From positions 62,001-126,000 of the forward strand of contig CAVUTD010000024.1 of assembly GCA_963744345.1 (NCBI GenBank): DNA of 64,000 bases. The letters run 5' to 3'. A program made the position numbers and the translations under genes. The stretch comes from DASTFP01 sp963744345 (GTDB lineage: Bacteria > Verrucomicrobiota > Verrucomicrobiia > Chthoniobacterales > Terrimicrobiaceae). The notes under the pieces were generated by a model. That model did not search any database and was not told the origin of the DNA. It saw only the letters and a program-made list of their open reading frames with translations. Numbering within the stretch: position 1 is the stretch's first letter; every line of letters starts with the position of its first letter. This document shows, one piece after another, positions 23,847 through 33,171 of the stretch.

Positions 23847-25272
23847 GCCAACTGGCGCTCCACTCTTATCTCATTTCGCCAAGGCGCACCTCGAGGGAAT
23901 TCGCAACGCCTACAACGAGAAGCGCTCTCCTCTGCTCTGGGCAGCTCGCTGCTACCGTGATTGGCTGGCTCATTACTACAATTTGTTGATCCCGGAAGGA
24001 GCTACCGTCCTTGAGGTAGGTTGCGGAGAGGGTGATTTGCTCGCGAGGTTACGTACTCGAAACATCACGGGAATTGATGTCGCCGAGAACCGAGTCGAGG
24101 CGGCTCGAAGGCGCCTGCCGCAAGGTGACTTCCATGTTCAAGCTGGCGAGGAGATCAGTCTGCCTGGCACCTTCGAATACATCATCCTTTCCGACACTCT
24201 AAGCATTGCCGCTGACGTGCAGCGGCTGCTCGATCAGTTACATCAGGTATCAACACCGGAAACGCGTCTGGTGATTAACTGCGCGTCAGCCGTCTGGCGT
24301 CCTATCTACTTTCTGGCCGAAGTGGTTGGAGTTCGTGACGTGCATCCTCGGAGCAATTGGCTCGCGCCCCCGGATGTTGCGAATCTTCTAAAACTCACAC
24401 GCTGGGAATTGATCACGATGAGTGGAAGGATTCTGTTCCCCTTCCCGTTTTTAGGCCTCGATGTCTTCGCTAATCGCGTGCTCTCGCCTCTGCTTCCGTG
24501 GCTTTGCCTCACTTTCTTTTCGGTCGCACGGCCTGCCGAACGAAATCTCCCAAGAGCGATGCGGGTATCTGTCGTTGTTCCGGCACGTAACGAGGCTGGG
24601 ACCATTGAGGAGGTCGTCAAGCGAGTTCCCGAGATTGGAAGCGGCACGGAAATCGTCTTTGTGGAAGGCAATTCGCAGGATGGAACCTGGAATGAGATTC
24701 AGCGCGTCAGCGAAGGCTACGCGCACCGCAATATCAAGGTCTTGCGTCAACCTGGACACGGAAAAGGCGATGCCGTCCGCGCTGGAGCCGAAGTGGCGAC
24801 AGGCGAGATCCTCATCATTCTCGATGCAGATCTGACCGTTCCTCCCGAAGAACTTCAAAAGTTTTATGAGGCGATCGCTACAGGTCGCTGTGAATTTGCA
24901 AATGGAGTGCGCTTTCTTTATCCCGTCGGAAAAGAGATGCGCTTTTTGAATCTTTGTGCCAACAAATTCTTTTCCCTCGCATTTTCCTGGCTTCTTGGCC
25001 AACCGGTCAAGGACACGCTGTGCGGAACTAAGGCCTTCAGCCGCATTCATTACAAAACTATCGCGGCGAATCGAAGTTATTTTGGGTCTTTTGACCCTTT
25101 TGGCGACTTTGACCTTCTCTTTGGCGCGGGCCGATTGAACCTCCGGATCTTGGATGTGCCCGTCCGTTATCAGGAAAGAACGTACGGGAAAACGAATGTT
25201 CATCGCTGGAGAGATGGAGTGCTTCTATTACGAATGCTCCTTTTTGCGGCGAGGAAGCTCAAATTCGTTTGA
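23839..25272 (+). CDS. Fused methyltransferase and family 2 glycosyltransferase
   Basis: One 477-residue polypeptide with two enzymes. Residues about 30-230 are a class I methyltransferase (ATVLEVGCGEGDLLARLR, ITGIDVAENRVEAARRR). From about 240 the sequence starts again like an independent GT2 enzyme (MRVSVVVPARNEAGTIEEVV). It has LRQPGHGKGDAVRAG and the DxD motif in IILDADLTVPPEEL, and a TLCGTKAFSRIHY loop seen in GT2 proteins of the polyprenyl-phosphate glycosyltransferase type. Overlaps its neighbours on both sides, so the operon is tightly coupled. The fusion implies that methylation and sugar transfer act on the same intermediate (inference). Confidence 0.88.
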   Translation: MAEPTGAPLLSHFAKAHLEGIRNAYNEKRSPLLWAARCYRDWLAHYYNLLIPEGATVLEVGCGEGDLLARLRTRNITGIDVAENRVEAARRRLPQGDFHVQAGEEISLPGTFEYIILSDTLSIAADVQRLLDQLHQVSTPETRLVINCASAVWRPIYFLAEVVGVRDVHPRSNWLAPPDVANLLKLTRWELITMSGRILFPFPFLGLDVFANRVLSPLLPWLCLTFFSVARPAERNLPRAMRVSVVVPARNEAGTIEEVVKRVPEIGSGTEIVFVEGNSQDGTWNEIQRVSEGYAHRNIKVLRQPGHGKGDAVRAGAEVATGEILIILDADLTVPPEELQKFYEAIATGRCEFANGVRFLYPVGKEMRFLNLCANKFFSLAFSWLLGQPVKDTLCGTKAFSRIHYKTIAANRSYFGSFDPFGDFDLLFGAGRLNLRILDVPVRYQERTYGKTNVHRWRDGVLLLRMLLFAARKLKFV

Positions 25273-26819
25273 TGCTTGGGTTAGAACGCCCTTCTCTTTC
25301 GCATCCCGAGCGTCGCTCTTTGCGCGTTACCAAGAAAATTCTGTTTTGGTCAGCTCTGGCGTCTATTTTCTTTGCGTGGCAAATTCTCTATCTCCCTCAT
25401 CTTCGTGATTCGCCGCCTTGGTATGGCGACGAAACTGGCACACTGCTGATCGGTAGAGAGCTCGTTCAGGGTGAAGCCGCCATCGGTGCCATCTCGCTCA
25501 CCTTTTGGCACGTTTACTTTCCCTACCAGCCAATCTATGCGTGGTTGGCCGGCCTCTTTGCCCTCGCCACCGGAGGGGACATCCTTGGTGCGCGGTTCCT
25601 CAACGCGTTGATCGCCCTGCTAATTGCAGTTCTCCTTTGCTTCTGGGGCCGCTCGCGCCTTGGCGCTATTCCCGCTTGGTTTGGGGCTCTGATTTTTCTA
25701 TGTTACAGCCAGAGTATTATCCACTTCCGATGGATTTATCCGCACAATTTGGTAGCTCTCGGTTTTACCGTTTGCCTGCTCTATTTGCTTCGGTCGAGCC
25801 GTCCCGCCCACGACTGGCGAGCCGGAGTGGGGCTCGCCATTGCCGCTGCGGCCCATCCCCTTTTCAGTCACGGCGCATTAGCAGCCCTCCTATGCCGCAT
25901 CAAGAAGCCACAGGCTTGGCTACGGCTGGCAGCGCCTCCTGCGATGGTCATCACTGCTATTTTTCTTTATGTCAGCTGGAAGTATTGGCCGAAGCCCTGG
26001 CTCTTTGAAGACCTCCCGCAGCTTTCGGAGTTTTACGGCAGATCAGGCAGTGCGGCCGCTGATGTCACGAGTTTGCTAACCAACATCACTCGCTTTTATT
26101 CCCACGATTTCTTCCATCAGTCAGTCATCGTCTGTTTTTTCCTTTGCTGCCGCCGAAGATTTTATCCGATCTCGATCTGGATCGCCGCAGTCTCTGCCTT
26201 GCTGCTAGTGAATCGGCAGAATCTACCGATTTTTTACTATCAAGCGATAATTCTTGTCCCGATCTTCGCGCTAGCCTGGGCTGGCGCCCTCTCGGTGGTT
26301 GGTGGCATCTTGCGCCGTTGGCGTCTCACGAGGCGCTGGCATCGCGTTTTTCTTGGAGGCGCTTTCTTGGTGCCGATGGTGATGACAGCTCTTCAGTTGC
26401 CTGCTGTCATCCAAGGCCGATTGATTCCCCGCAATCAACTTTGGGTCACGCAGAGCATACCCGAGGTGGAGCATGCGGCTTCTTGGTTAAACGAACGCAC
26501 TTCCCCGAGCGATCTTGTCATCGCAAACAGCAATATCGCCTGGTTGCTCAAGGGAAGAACTGCCGATTTCCTTCAGGCTACTCTCTGGCAGGGATATCCG
26601 ACGGTTTACTTCGCCAAAGCTATCAGACGCGAGCGTTTCCGTTACTCGGCGAATTTGGACACTGCCAAATACGTGGTCGTAGGTGATATCGATCAAGTGT
26701 GGACGCTCGGCCAACCCAATGTGAACGGGTTGGTGAGAAAAATTCGTGATGAAAAATGGCCTATTGTGTGGTCGGGTAAGTACTACGTGATCCTTGCCAA
26801 TCCGAATTTTCAACGATGA
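25272..26819 (+). CDS. GT39-like membrane glycosyltransferase
   Basis: A 515-residue polytopic membrane protein with about ten hydrophobic helices. The first periplasmic loop carries PWYGDETGTLLIGRELV; an acidic pair at this place is the catalytic mark of ArnT/PMT-type enzymes that take sugars from polyprenyl-phosphate donors. A soluble C-terminal domain follows (about 390-515). The ATG at 25272 overlaps the previous stop (TGATG). Likely transfers a sugar outside the cytoplasmic membrane. Confidence 0.8.
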   Translation: MLGLERPSLSHPERRSLRVTKKILFWSALASIFFAWQILYLPHLRDSPPWYGDETGTLLIGRELVQGEAAIGAISLTFWHVYFPYQPIYAWLAGLFALATGGDILGARFLNALIALLIAVLLCFWGRSRLGAIPAWFGALIFLCYSQSIIHFRWIYPHNLVALGFTVCLLYLLRSSRPAHDWRAGVGLAIAAAAHPLFSHGALAALLCRIKKPQAWLRLAAPPAMVITAIFLYVSWKYWPKPWLFEDLPQLSEFYGRSGSAAADVTSLLTNITRFYSHDFFHQSVIVCFFLCCRRRFYPISIWIAAVSALLLVNRQNLPIFYYQAIILVPIFALAWAGALSVVGGILRRWRLTRRWHRVFLGGAFLVPMVMTALQLPAVIQGRLIPRNQLWVTQSIPEVEHAASWLNERTSPSDLVIANSNIAWLLKGRTADFLQATLWQGYPTVYFAKAIRRERFRYSANLDTAKYVVVGDIDQVWTLGQPNVNGLVRKIRDEKWPIVWSGKYYVILANPNFQR

Positions 26820-27151
26820 TAGGGTTCCTCGTTCTGCCTGGAACGCTCCATCAAATTGCCCATCACATTGTTCAACTCTGCGCTCATGCGTGCTATGGAT
26901 CCTTCAAGTATCGCGCTGCTCATTCCGTCGGAGGGGAACGCCCCGCGTAATCGCCGGCCGCAGCTCCGCCGGGAAAGTAGAATTTGCGAATACCCTCCCG
27001 CGGCAGGGAATTGTTGGCCTTGCGGCACTCAGCCGATGCTGTTAGCCTCGTTGTAACTGATGGAAGCAGCGCGAGATCGCATCGAATTGCGGGAAGGGTC
27101 CGCAAGTGGCCAGCGCCGTCGGTTCAGGACTTAGACACTTCGCCCCTAGTG
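26820..27151. other. Intergenic region before the YfhO-like/GT2 fusion gene
   Basis: 332 bp. Open frames run through it on both strands, including the frame of the next gene from 26984, but none shows family features or a good ribosome binding site. Probably holds the leader of the next gene. Confidence 0.45.
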
Positions 27152-30100
27152 ATGTCGCGCCCTGCCCTGGCTATCGTGGCCATCGCTTCTCTTTTCGTTA
27201 GTATTATCGGCTTTTGCTGGCTTCGGGAATCCCCGTCAAACCAGGAGCTTCTCGCTAACTACGCAAAAGTTGCCGATTACGCCCACGCTGCGAGTTCCGT
27301 GAAGGGCATACCCTGGTGGACGCCCAACTATCTCCAAGGTTGCTCTCTGGCGTTTCTCTCCCTCGGCGCTCTTACGAACCTGGCGCTCTACGCTGGCGCA
27401 CTGGCAGCGGGACCTTATTCAGGTATCAAGCTCATTGCTCTCGGATTTCTCTTCCTCTGTCCGTTGACCATGTTCTGCTTCGTCCGGCGTTTGTGTCCCG
27501 ACTCTGGCTGGACGGCATTTGCCTGCGGAACGGCGTATTTATTTGCCCCGCCGATTCTCCTCCGCCTTGGTCACGTCGAGCATGTCGCCAATGTCTTGGC
27601 GTTTGCCATGATACCGACAGCCTTCTGGGGTGTGCTTGTGTTCTTCGAGGAAAGGAACGCTCGCTCGGCGATCCTTTGCGCGACCGCAAATTCCTTGCTT
27701 GTGTTGTCCTATGCTAAGGTCGCCGTTCTCGTCCTTCCTCTCCTGCTTGCATTTGCATTATGGGTATGGATTGCTCGTGCGCGATTCGCCGCCCCGTCCG
27801 GGCGTAAAGTTGTTCTCTGTCTCGGCATCTTTTTTGTCCTTGGCGTGCTCCCTAACCTCCCCTCGCTTCGGGAGAGCCGTTTCATCGCGATGTTCGACTT
27901 CGGTCCGTTTGCTGGTTGGCAGAGAGGCTTTTCCATGGAGTCGGCCCTTTCGTGGGTGGATCGCAGCAGTTTCCTGAGCAGATCTCCTGCCTCGCCGCAG
28001 AGTGAAGTCCGCACCAATTCTTCCTACCTAGGCATCGTCGGCGTCGCCTGCGTCGCCGCGTTGTTTTTTTTCCGACGACGCGCAGTGTGGCAAACTTCCG
28101 CAGCGAAGCTCTTCCGGCTTTTCGTGGCCTTAACGCTTCTTGCCCATTGGCTGGGTCTGGGCGCGAACACAGCTCTGTCGGGCCAATTCGCATTTCTTGC
28201 CCATGCCAATTCTGCATGGGATCCGGCAATCGCCATTTCGTGGGGACTGCTGGCGCTGCAGGGCGTGGCCATCTGGCTACTCATTCGAGAATTCGCGCTC
28301 GCGCGGCCTTGGGTCATCGCTCTGGCAATTCTGGTGTATTTCTGTGTTCCAGGATTTCGCTTGATCGAAGCACTTCCGCTGTACAAGAACATCCGCGCGC
28401 CGCACGACTTTTTCGAAATGGGTGGCGTGTTTTGCTTCTCGGTCGCGGCAGGACTCGCGGCCGACCTTCTTATCCGCCAAATGCGACGTGCCAAGCTGAC
28501 CACCGCAGTGGCTCTGCTCGGCTTGGCATCCGCAGACTCCGCTAGCGCCGTGCCCTCATTTTTCAAAGCCCCGATGGACCGGCAGACATTCAACGACTTT
28601 CTCGCCGCCCAGGACTTCCTCAAGTCGCGGAGTCTCGCTGGACGAGTTGCCCCATATTCCGGCCGCTACTTTTACCTATTAACTCCGACTCTCTCCGAGC
28701 GAGGATTAATAACTGAGGCATTCAACAGTCATCTGATGCTCCGCGGAGTTGCTGAGTTACAGCGGGCTTCTTTTCTGTCGCAGCAGGAGTTCAAGACCTT
28801 CTTAGATGTCGCCGGCGTCTCGCACATTCTGATCGACAAGACAGATCCTGACACGCCCGGCGTTCTTCAAGAGACGCTCCGTTCCTTAGCTCCCGCTGTT
28901 TTCGAGAACCATCATTTTGTTGTCCTTGAGAACTCGCGGGCATTTTACCCTGCTGCCTTCGCCATGAACTCCTTCTCCGTCGATGAACCGGCGGCCGAGA
29001 TCGCCAGCCGTTCTCTTGAGGCTGCTGCGAACGGAATGCTGGCGGTAAGCCGGCCCACGAAGTTCGGCGACAATGAAGAGATGATGGCATCCAAAGGAGG
29101 CGTTGTTTCCTCAAACCCGATCAGGAGAGTGTCGCCGGAGGCGATCGAGCGGAAGAACACGGAAACGATTCACATCAAGCCGCAAGGAGAAACTGGTTGG
29201 ATCATTATCCCCGAGGCTTTTCATCCGGATTGGAAGGCAACCCAGGCGGGTCGGACTCTCGAAATTGCCGAGGCCTACGGCGCTCTTCTGGCGGTTCGAC
29301 TCGACGGCCCTAACGATCCTGCCACCGTCTCATACCAGGTGCCATGGTGGTATCTCGCCTGCGTATGGACAAGCCTTAGCGGCTGGTTGACCGTGGCTGT
29401 CCTGCTCGGCGCCGAGAGGCTCTCATATTTGCCGGAGCGCTGGCAAAGATTCTTGCTGGACGTTTCGCAACCCGGGAGCGATTCGCTCTCGATTGCTAAT
29501 GATCGACATAAATTATCCGCCGGCAGAGTTATTGTCATCATTCCGACCTATAACGAAGCCTTAGGAATTTCGAGTATGCTTGAGAAAACACTCCTCGTCG
29601 GTCCCGCACTAGAAATCCTGGTCGTTGATGACAATTCGCCCGATCAAACCGCGAAGACTGTCCAATCTCATCGTGCATTCAACCGGCGCGTGCATCTGAT
29701 TAAGCGTGAGGGCAAGCTGGGCCTTGGCAGCGCGTACAAGGAGGGATTTCGTTGGGCGATAAGTCGCGAATTTGACACATGCATCCAGATCGATGCTGAT
29801 CTTTCACACGATCCCGCTGATATTCCGCGTCTCCTTGAGGCGCTGGAGACTGGGGCCGATGTCGCCATTGGCTCACGATACTCGGGCGGAGTCCGCGTGA
29901 TGAATTGGTCCGAAGAACGACTTTTCCTCAGTCTTAGTGCATCGAGATTCGTCCGTGCCGTGACTGGTCTGCCTCTCACCGACGCCACCAGCGGGTTCAA
30001 GGCAATTCGCTGCGCTGCCCTGCAGCGCCTGGATTGGGCACGGTTCGTCACCGAGGGTTACGGATTTCAGGTCGAACTGCACTTCTTTCTATGGAAGTCG

Positions 30101-30226
30101 GGCGCCAAGCTGGTCGAGGTGCCCATCGTTTTCACCGAACGGCGGGCGGGGGAAACGAAGATGAGCCTTGTCATCGCTGCAGAGGCTGTCTGGCGGGTGG
30201 TCAGGCTTGCGATTCTTAAGAAATGA
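27152..30226 (+). CDS. YfhO-like membrane protein fused to polyprenol-phosphate mannose synthase (GT2)
   Basis: 1024 residues from ATG 27152; the frame is open further upstream but the first membrane helix (ALAIVAIASLFVSIIGFCWL) begins right after this ATG. Residues about 1-480 form a many-helix membrane region, followed by a periplasmic part, resembling YfhO-like glycosyltransferases. From about 790 a cytosolic GT2 domain resembles dolichol/polyprenol-phosphate mannose synthase: VIVIIPTYNEALGISSML, ILVVDDNSPDQTA, the DxD in IQIDADLSHDPADIP, GSRYSGG and TDATSGFKAIR. Making the lipid-linked donor and using it are thus combined in one chain (inference). Confidence 0.85.
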   Translation: MSRPALAIVAIASLFVSIIGFCWLRESPSNQELLANYAKVADYAHAASSVKGIPWWTPNYLQGCSLAFLSLGALTNLALYAGALAAGPYSGIKLIALGFLFLCPLTMFCFVRRLCPDSGWTAFACGTAYLFAPPILLRLGHVEHVANVLAFAMIPTAFWGVLVFFEERNARSAILCATANSLLVLSYAKVAVLVLPLLLAFALWVWIARARFAAPSGRKVVLCLGIFFVLGVLPNLPSLRESRFIAMFDFGPFAGWQRGFSMESALSWVDRSSFLSRSPASPQSEVRTNSSYLGIVGVACVAALFFFRRRAVWQTSAAKLFRLFVALTLLAHWLGLGANTALSGQFAFLAHANSAWDPAIAISWGLLALQGVAIWLLIREFALARPWVIALAILVYFCVPGFRLIEALPLYKNIRAPHDFFEMGGVFCFSVAAGLAADLLIRQMRRAKLTTAVALLGLASADSASAVPSFFKAPMDRQTFNDFLAAQDFLKSRSLAGRVAPYSGRYFYLLTPTLSERGLITEAFNSHLMLRGVAELQRASFLSQQEFKTFLDVAGVSHILIDKTDPDTPGVLQETLRSLAPAVFENHHFVVLENSRAFYPAAFAMNSFSVDEPAAEIASRSLEAAANGMLAVSRPTKFGDNEEMMASKGGVVSSNPIRRVSPEAIERKNTETIHIKPQGETGWIIIPEAFHPDWKATQAGRTLEIAEAYGALLAVRLDGPNDPATVSYQVPWWYLACVWTSLSGWLTVAVLLGAERLSYLPERWQRFLLDVSQPGSDSLSIANDRHKLSAGRVIVIIPTYNEALGISSMLEKTLLVGPALEILVVDDNSPDQTAKTVQSHRAFNRRVHLIKREGKLGLGSAYKEGFRWAISREFDTCIQIDADLSHDPADIPRLLEALETGADVAIGSRYSGGVRVMNWSEERLFLSLSASRFVRAVTGLPLTDATSGFKAIRCAALQRLDWARFVTEGYGFQVELHFFLWKSGAKLVEVPIVFTERRAGETKMSLVIAAEAVWRVVRLAILKK

Positions 30227-30264
30227 AACGAACGCCGAAATGAAGCGTTCTCAGGATCGTCACC

Positions 30265-33171
30265 ATGAGCGCCACGATCACTCGATATCCTGATTCTCGC
30301 ACCAAGCCCATCCGTTCTCACGCTTGGCAGAAGGTCGATTGGCTGACGGGCGGCTTGGCCGCTTTGGTTAGCTTTGCGGTTTACGCTTGGTCTGCCGCGC
30401 CAAACGTCACCTTGCTGGACTCAGGAGAATTTCTGGTGGCAGCACAACATTTTGGAGTGCCACATCCTACCGGATATCCCTTGTGGACTTTGCTAAACTG
30501 GCTCTTTCTTCTTCTTCCCTTCGGCAATGCCGCTTGGGAAGTCGCGATATTCAGCGGAGTGTGCGCCGCGGCGGCTGTCGGACTCTGCGCCGCACTGCTC
30601 TCCCATCTCCAGCGCTGGTACTACGCCGGGCAACTCCCGGAAAAGGCAAGGTTCCTCCCACAAATCATCGCCCTGGCGTTCTCTTTGATGCTGGCTTTCA
30701 GCCAATCGATGTGGTCGCAGGCAGTCATCGCGGAAGTCTACGCTTTGCATGCTTTGCTCATCACGGTGTTTCTGACTCTATGCTACTTATGGGTGCAGCG
30801 TCCCGCGAACGATCGGTTGATGCTGCTCATCTTTTTCGTTCTCGCGCTCTCTCTAAGCAATCACCACTTGACCATCGCGCTCACGCCTCTCCCCTATCTT
30901 CTTATCTTATTACTTCGACGCCGCGCTTTTCTTGATTGGTTCTTCGCCGGCTTGTTGACACTGCTCCTCGGATATCTCGGGTTTGCCATTTTATCGAGGG
31001 ATGTAGCCGTTCTCAGGACAGTTATGAGGCTGTTCTATTGCGTGGCCCTGACCTTTGGAGTTTTCCTCTGGCTGCGAAAATTGCGGGTGCGCTGGCGATT
31101 GGTCGCCTTTCTTCCTCTGGTTTTCGTGGCAGGACTCCTCCCGTATGCTTACCTGCCATTTGCATCCGCGACGAATCCTCCGATGAATTGGGGCTATACA
31201 CGGGATGCGGAGGGGTTCTTCTTTTCTATCAACCGCTCTCAATATCCCGGGAGCCTTTCAGATGTCACTCTGAAGTCCCTTGGCCGCCTGATGGGCGCTT
31301 CGCCGTCTACTGCTGCGCCGGAAGAAGGTCGCGCCGCGACCGGCGCAAGCCGCCTGCAAAGCGCTCAGCTTTGGATCGGCTTCTTCTGGCAGCAACTCAT
31401 TAAAGCTTTCTCGATTGTGGGATTGCTCGGGTATTTTGCCTCGTTTCTCTTTGTTTTCCGATTTCCGCTTCCCAGGAGAGTGTGGATCTATTTTTTGCAT
31501 CTTGCCTTTGTGCTCGCGGCCTTCCTTCAGCCACTAACCGCCAGCCCAAAGATCGATAACGCAGACTGGTGGACACAGATGCCATACCACACGTACACGA
31601 ATCTGATATTTGCGATTCTGGCCGGACTCGGCACCGGCTTCCTGGTATTTTCACTCACGAAGAGTCGCCCGTATGCATTCTGGCTCGCCCCGGCCTTGCT
31701 CGTCCTGCCCATCCTCACCTTCCGGGGAAGCGAGGCCTCTTGCAGCCAGCGAAATCATTGGTTCGGATGGATGTTTGGTCATGACATGCTGAAGGACTTA
31801 CCGCCAGGTAGCGTTATGATTGGAGGGACAGACCCCGGACGCTTTGTCGCAACTTACATGATCTTCGGCGAGAGTCCTCAACCCTCCAAACATAAGCAAG
31901 ACCCCTCGTTTGATCGCCGCGATCTCTATATTCTTACCCAAAATGCCCTCGGCGAGAGGAATTATATGAAATACCTTCGAGATCACTACACGGCTGCGCG
32001 CCCAAAGCCGTTAAATACTTTCGAACGTTGGCTCGGTCGCGAGCATAGCTATCCTGCAAAACCTCTTATTCTTCCAACAGAGGAGGAGACGCAAGAAATG
32101 ATCAAGATCGTCGCGAAGAACGAGCAGGAGAGCGGACATCCGTTGGGCAAAGAGAGCAGTGAACTTTTTAGCCTTATTCTCCGATGGATCTGGGAAAACA
32201 ACCGTGCCGAACACGAATTCTTTATCGAAGAAAGCTTTCCGATCAACTGGACCTACGACTATGCCATACCACATGGGCTGATCTATCAGCTCAACAAAAC
32301 AAAGCTCCAGTCCCTGCCACCTGAGGTGGTTGAAACGGACTTCGCCTACTGGAAGGATTATTCAGCCCGCCTGCTCAATGATCCCAATTTCCCGGAGGAC
32401 TTCGATGCTCAGCGTTCATTCTCGAAGTTGCGTCAAAGCATAGCGAACATTTATAGGCATCGTGGCATGTCTTCCGAGGCTGAGCGAGCCTACCACGAGG
32501 CGCTCGCCCTCTGGCGCGGGAACGCGGAGGCAATTGCCGCCCTCATGCCTTACCTTTGGGATCGAAGGCAATTCGATCAATTCATCGTCCTGTGTGACAG
32601 AGCGCTGCAGGAAGATCCGAACAATTTCGATTTGTGGCGCCTCCGATATTTCGGCGAGAAGCGGAAGGAGATCGAGGGAGAAATCCGCACAGTGCAAGAC
32701 AAGCTAACCCTTCAACCTAAAAGTCCGGCAATCGTACGTCGGCTCATCGAACTGTATGCCAGCGTCGGCGAGACTAATAAAACCGATCTGCTCGTCGGTC
32801 AGGCGCTCAAAGATTTTGCGGAGAATGCCGACATGCTCAGGTTTATCATCAAGTACTATCAGGAGCACAATCAACTTGCTCAGACGCTGGAACCCGCCAG
32901 GCGGCTCAGCGTCGTCGAAGATTCGAATGTGCAGAACTACCTGCTGCTCGCGCAAGCCTGCTTTGTGCAGAACAGAAAAGAAGAATTCTACGAAGCGGCA
33001 AAGCAGGCGATCAGGCTAGGCGGTCCCTCTTTCCGCAAAGCTCTTGCTATCGATCCCACGTTTTCTGCCTGGAAGACGGATCCGGAGTTTAAAAAGCTCA
33101 TAGACAACCTTAGTCTGGCCGATCAACCCTCCATCGGAGGGCAGGAACAAAAAACGTTACGATCACCATAA
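30265..33171 (+). CDS. DUF2723 glycosyltransferase-like membrane protein with TPR tail
   Basis: 968 residues. The N-terminal DUF2723 region shows VTLLDSGEFLVAAQHFGVPH then PTGYPLWTLLN; these proteins are thought to be GT-C protein O-mannosyltransferase-like enzymes. About ten membrane helices extend to roughly residue 490. The soluble C-terminus (about 720-950) has TPR-like helical pairs (AERAYHEALALWRGNAEAIA, LCDRALQEDPNNFDLWRLRY), suggesting protein contacts. Its 3' end overlaps the convergent gcvP by 49 bases. Confidence 0.85.
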   Translation: MSATITRYPDSRTKPIRSHAWQKVDWLTGGLAALVSFAVYAWSAAPNVTLLDSGEFLVAAQHFGVPHPTGYPLWTLLNWLFLLLPFGNAAWEVAIFSGVCAAAAVGLCAALLSHLQRWYYAGQLPEKARFLPQIIALAFSLMLAFSQSMWSQAVIAEVYALHALLITVFLTLCYLWVQRPANDRLMLLIFFVLALSLSNHHLTIALTPLPYLLILLLRRRAFLDWFFAGLLTLLLGYLGFAILSRDVAVLRTVMRLFYCVALTFGVFLWLRKLRVRWRLVAFLPLVFVAGLLPYAYLPFASATNPPMNWGYTRDAEGFFFSINRSQYPGSLSDVTLKSLGRLMGASPSTAAPEEGRAATGASRLQSAQLWIGFFWQQLIKAFSIVGLLGYFASFLFVFRFPLPRRVWIYFLHLAFVLAAFLQPLTASPKIDNADWWTQMPYHTYTNLIFAILAGLGTGFLVFSLTKSRPYAFWLAPALLVLPILTFRGSEASCSQRNHWFGWMFGHDMLKDLPPGSVMIGGTDPGRFVATYMIFGESPQPSKHKQDPSFDRRDLYILTQNALGERNYMKYLRDHYTAARPKPLNTFERWLGREHSYPAKPLILPTEEETQEMIKIVAKNEQESGHPLGKESSELFSLILRWIWENNRAEHEFFIEESFPINWTYDYAIPHGLIYQLNKTKLQSLPPEVVETDFAYWKDYSARLLNDPNFPEDFDAQRSFSKLRQSIANIYRHRGMSSEAERAYHEALALWRGNAEAIAALMPYLWDRRQFDQFIVLCDRALQEDPNNFDLWRLRYFGEKRKEIEGEIRTVQDKLTLQPKSPAIVRRLIELYASVGETNKTDLLVGQALKDFAENADMLRFIIKYYQEHNQLAQTLEPARRLSVVEDSNVQNYLLLAQACFVQNRKEEFYEAAKQAIRLGGPSFRKALAIDPTFSAWKTDPEFKKLIDNLSLADQPSIGGQEQKTLRSP

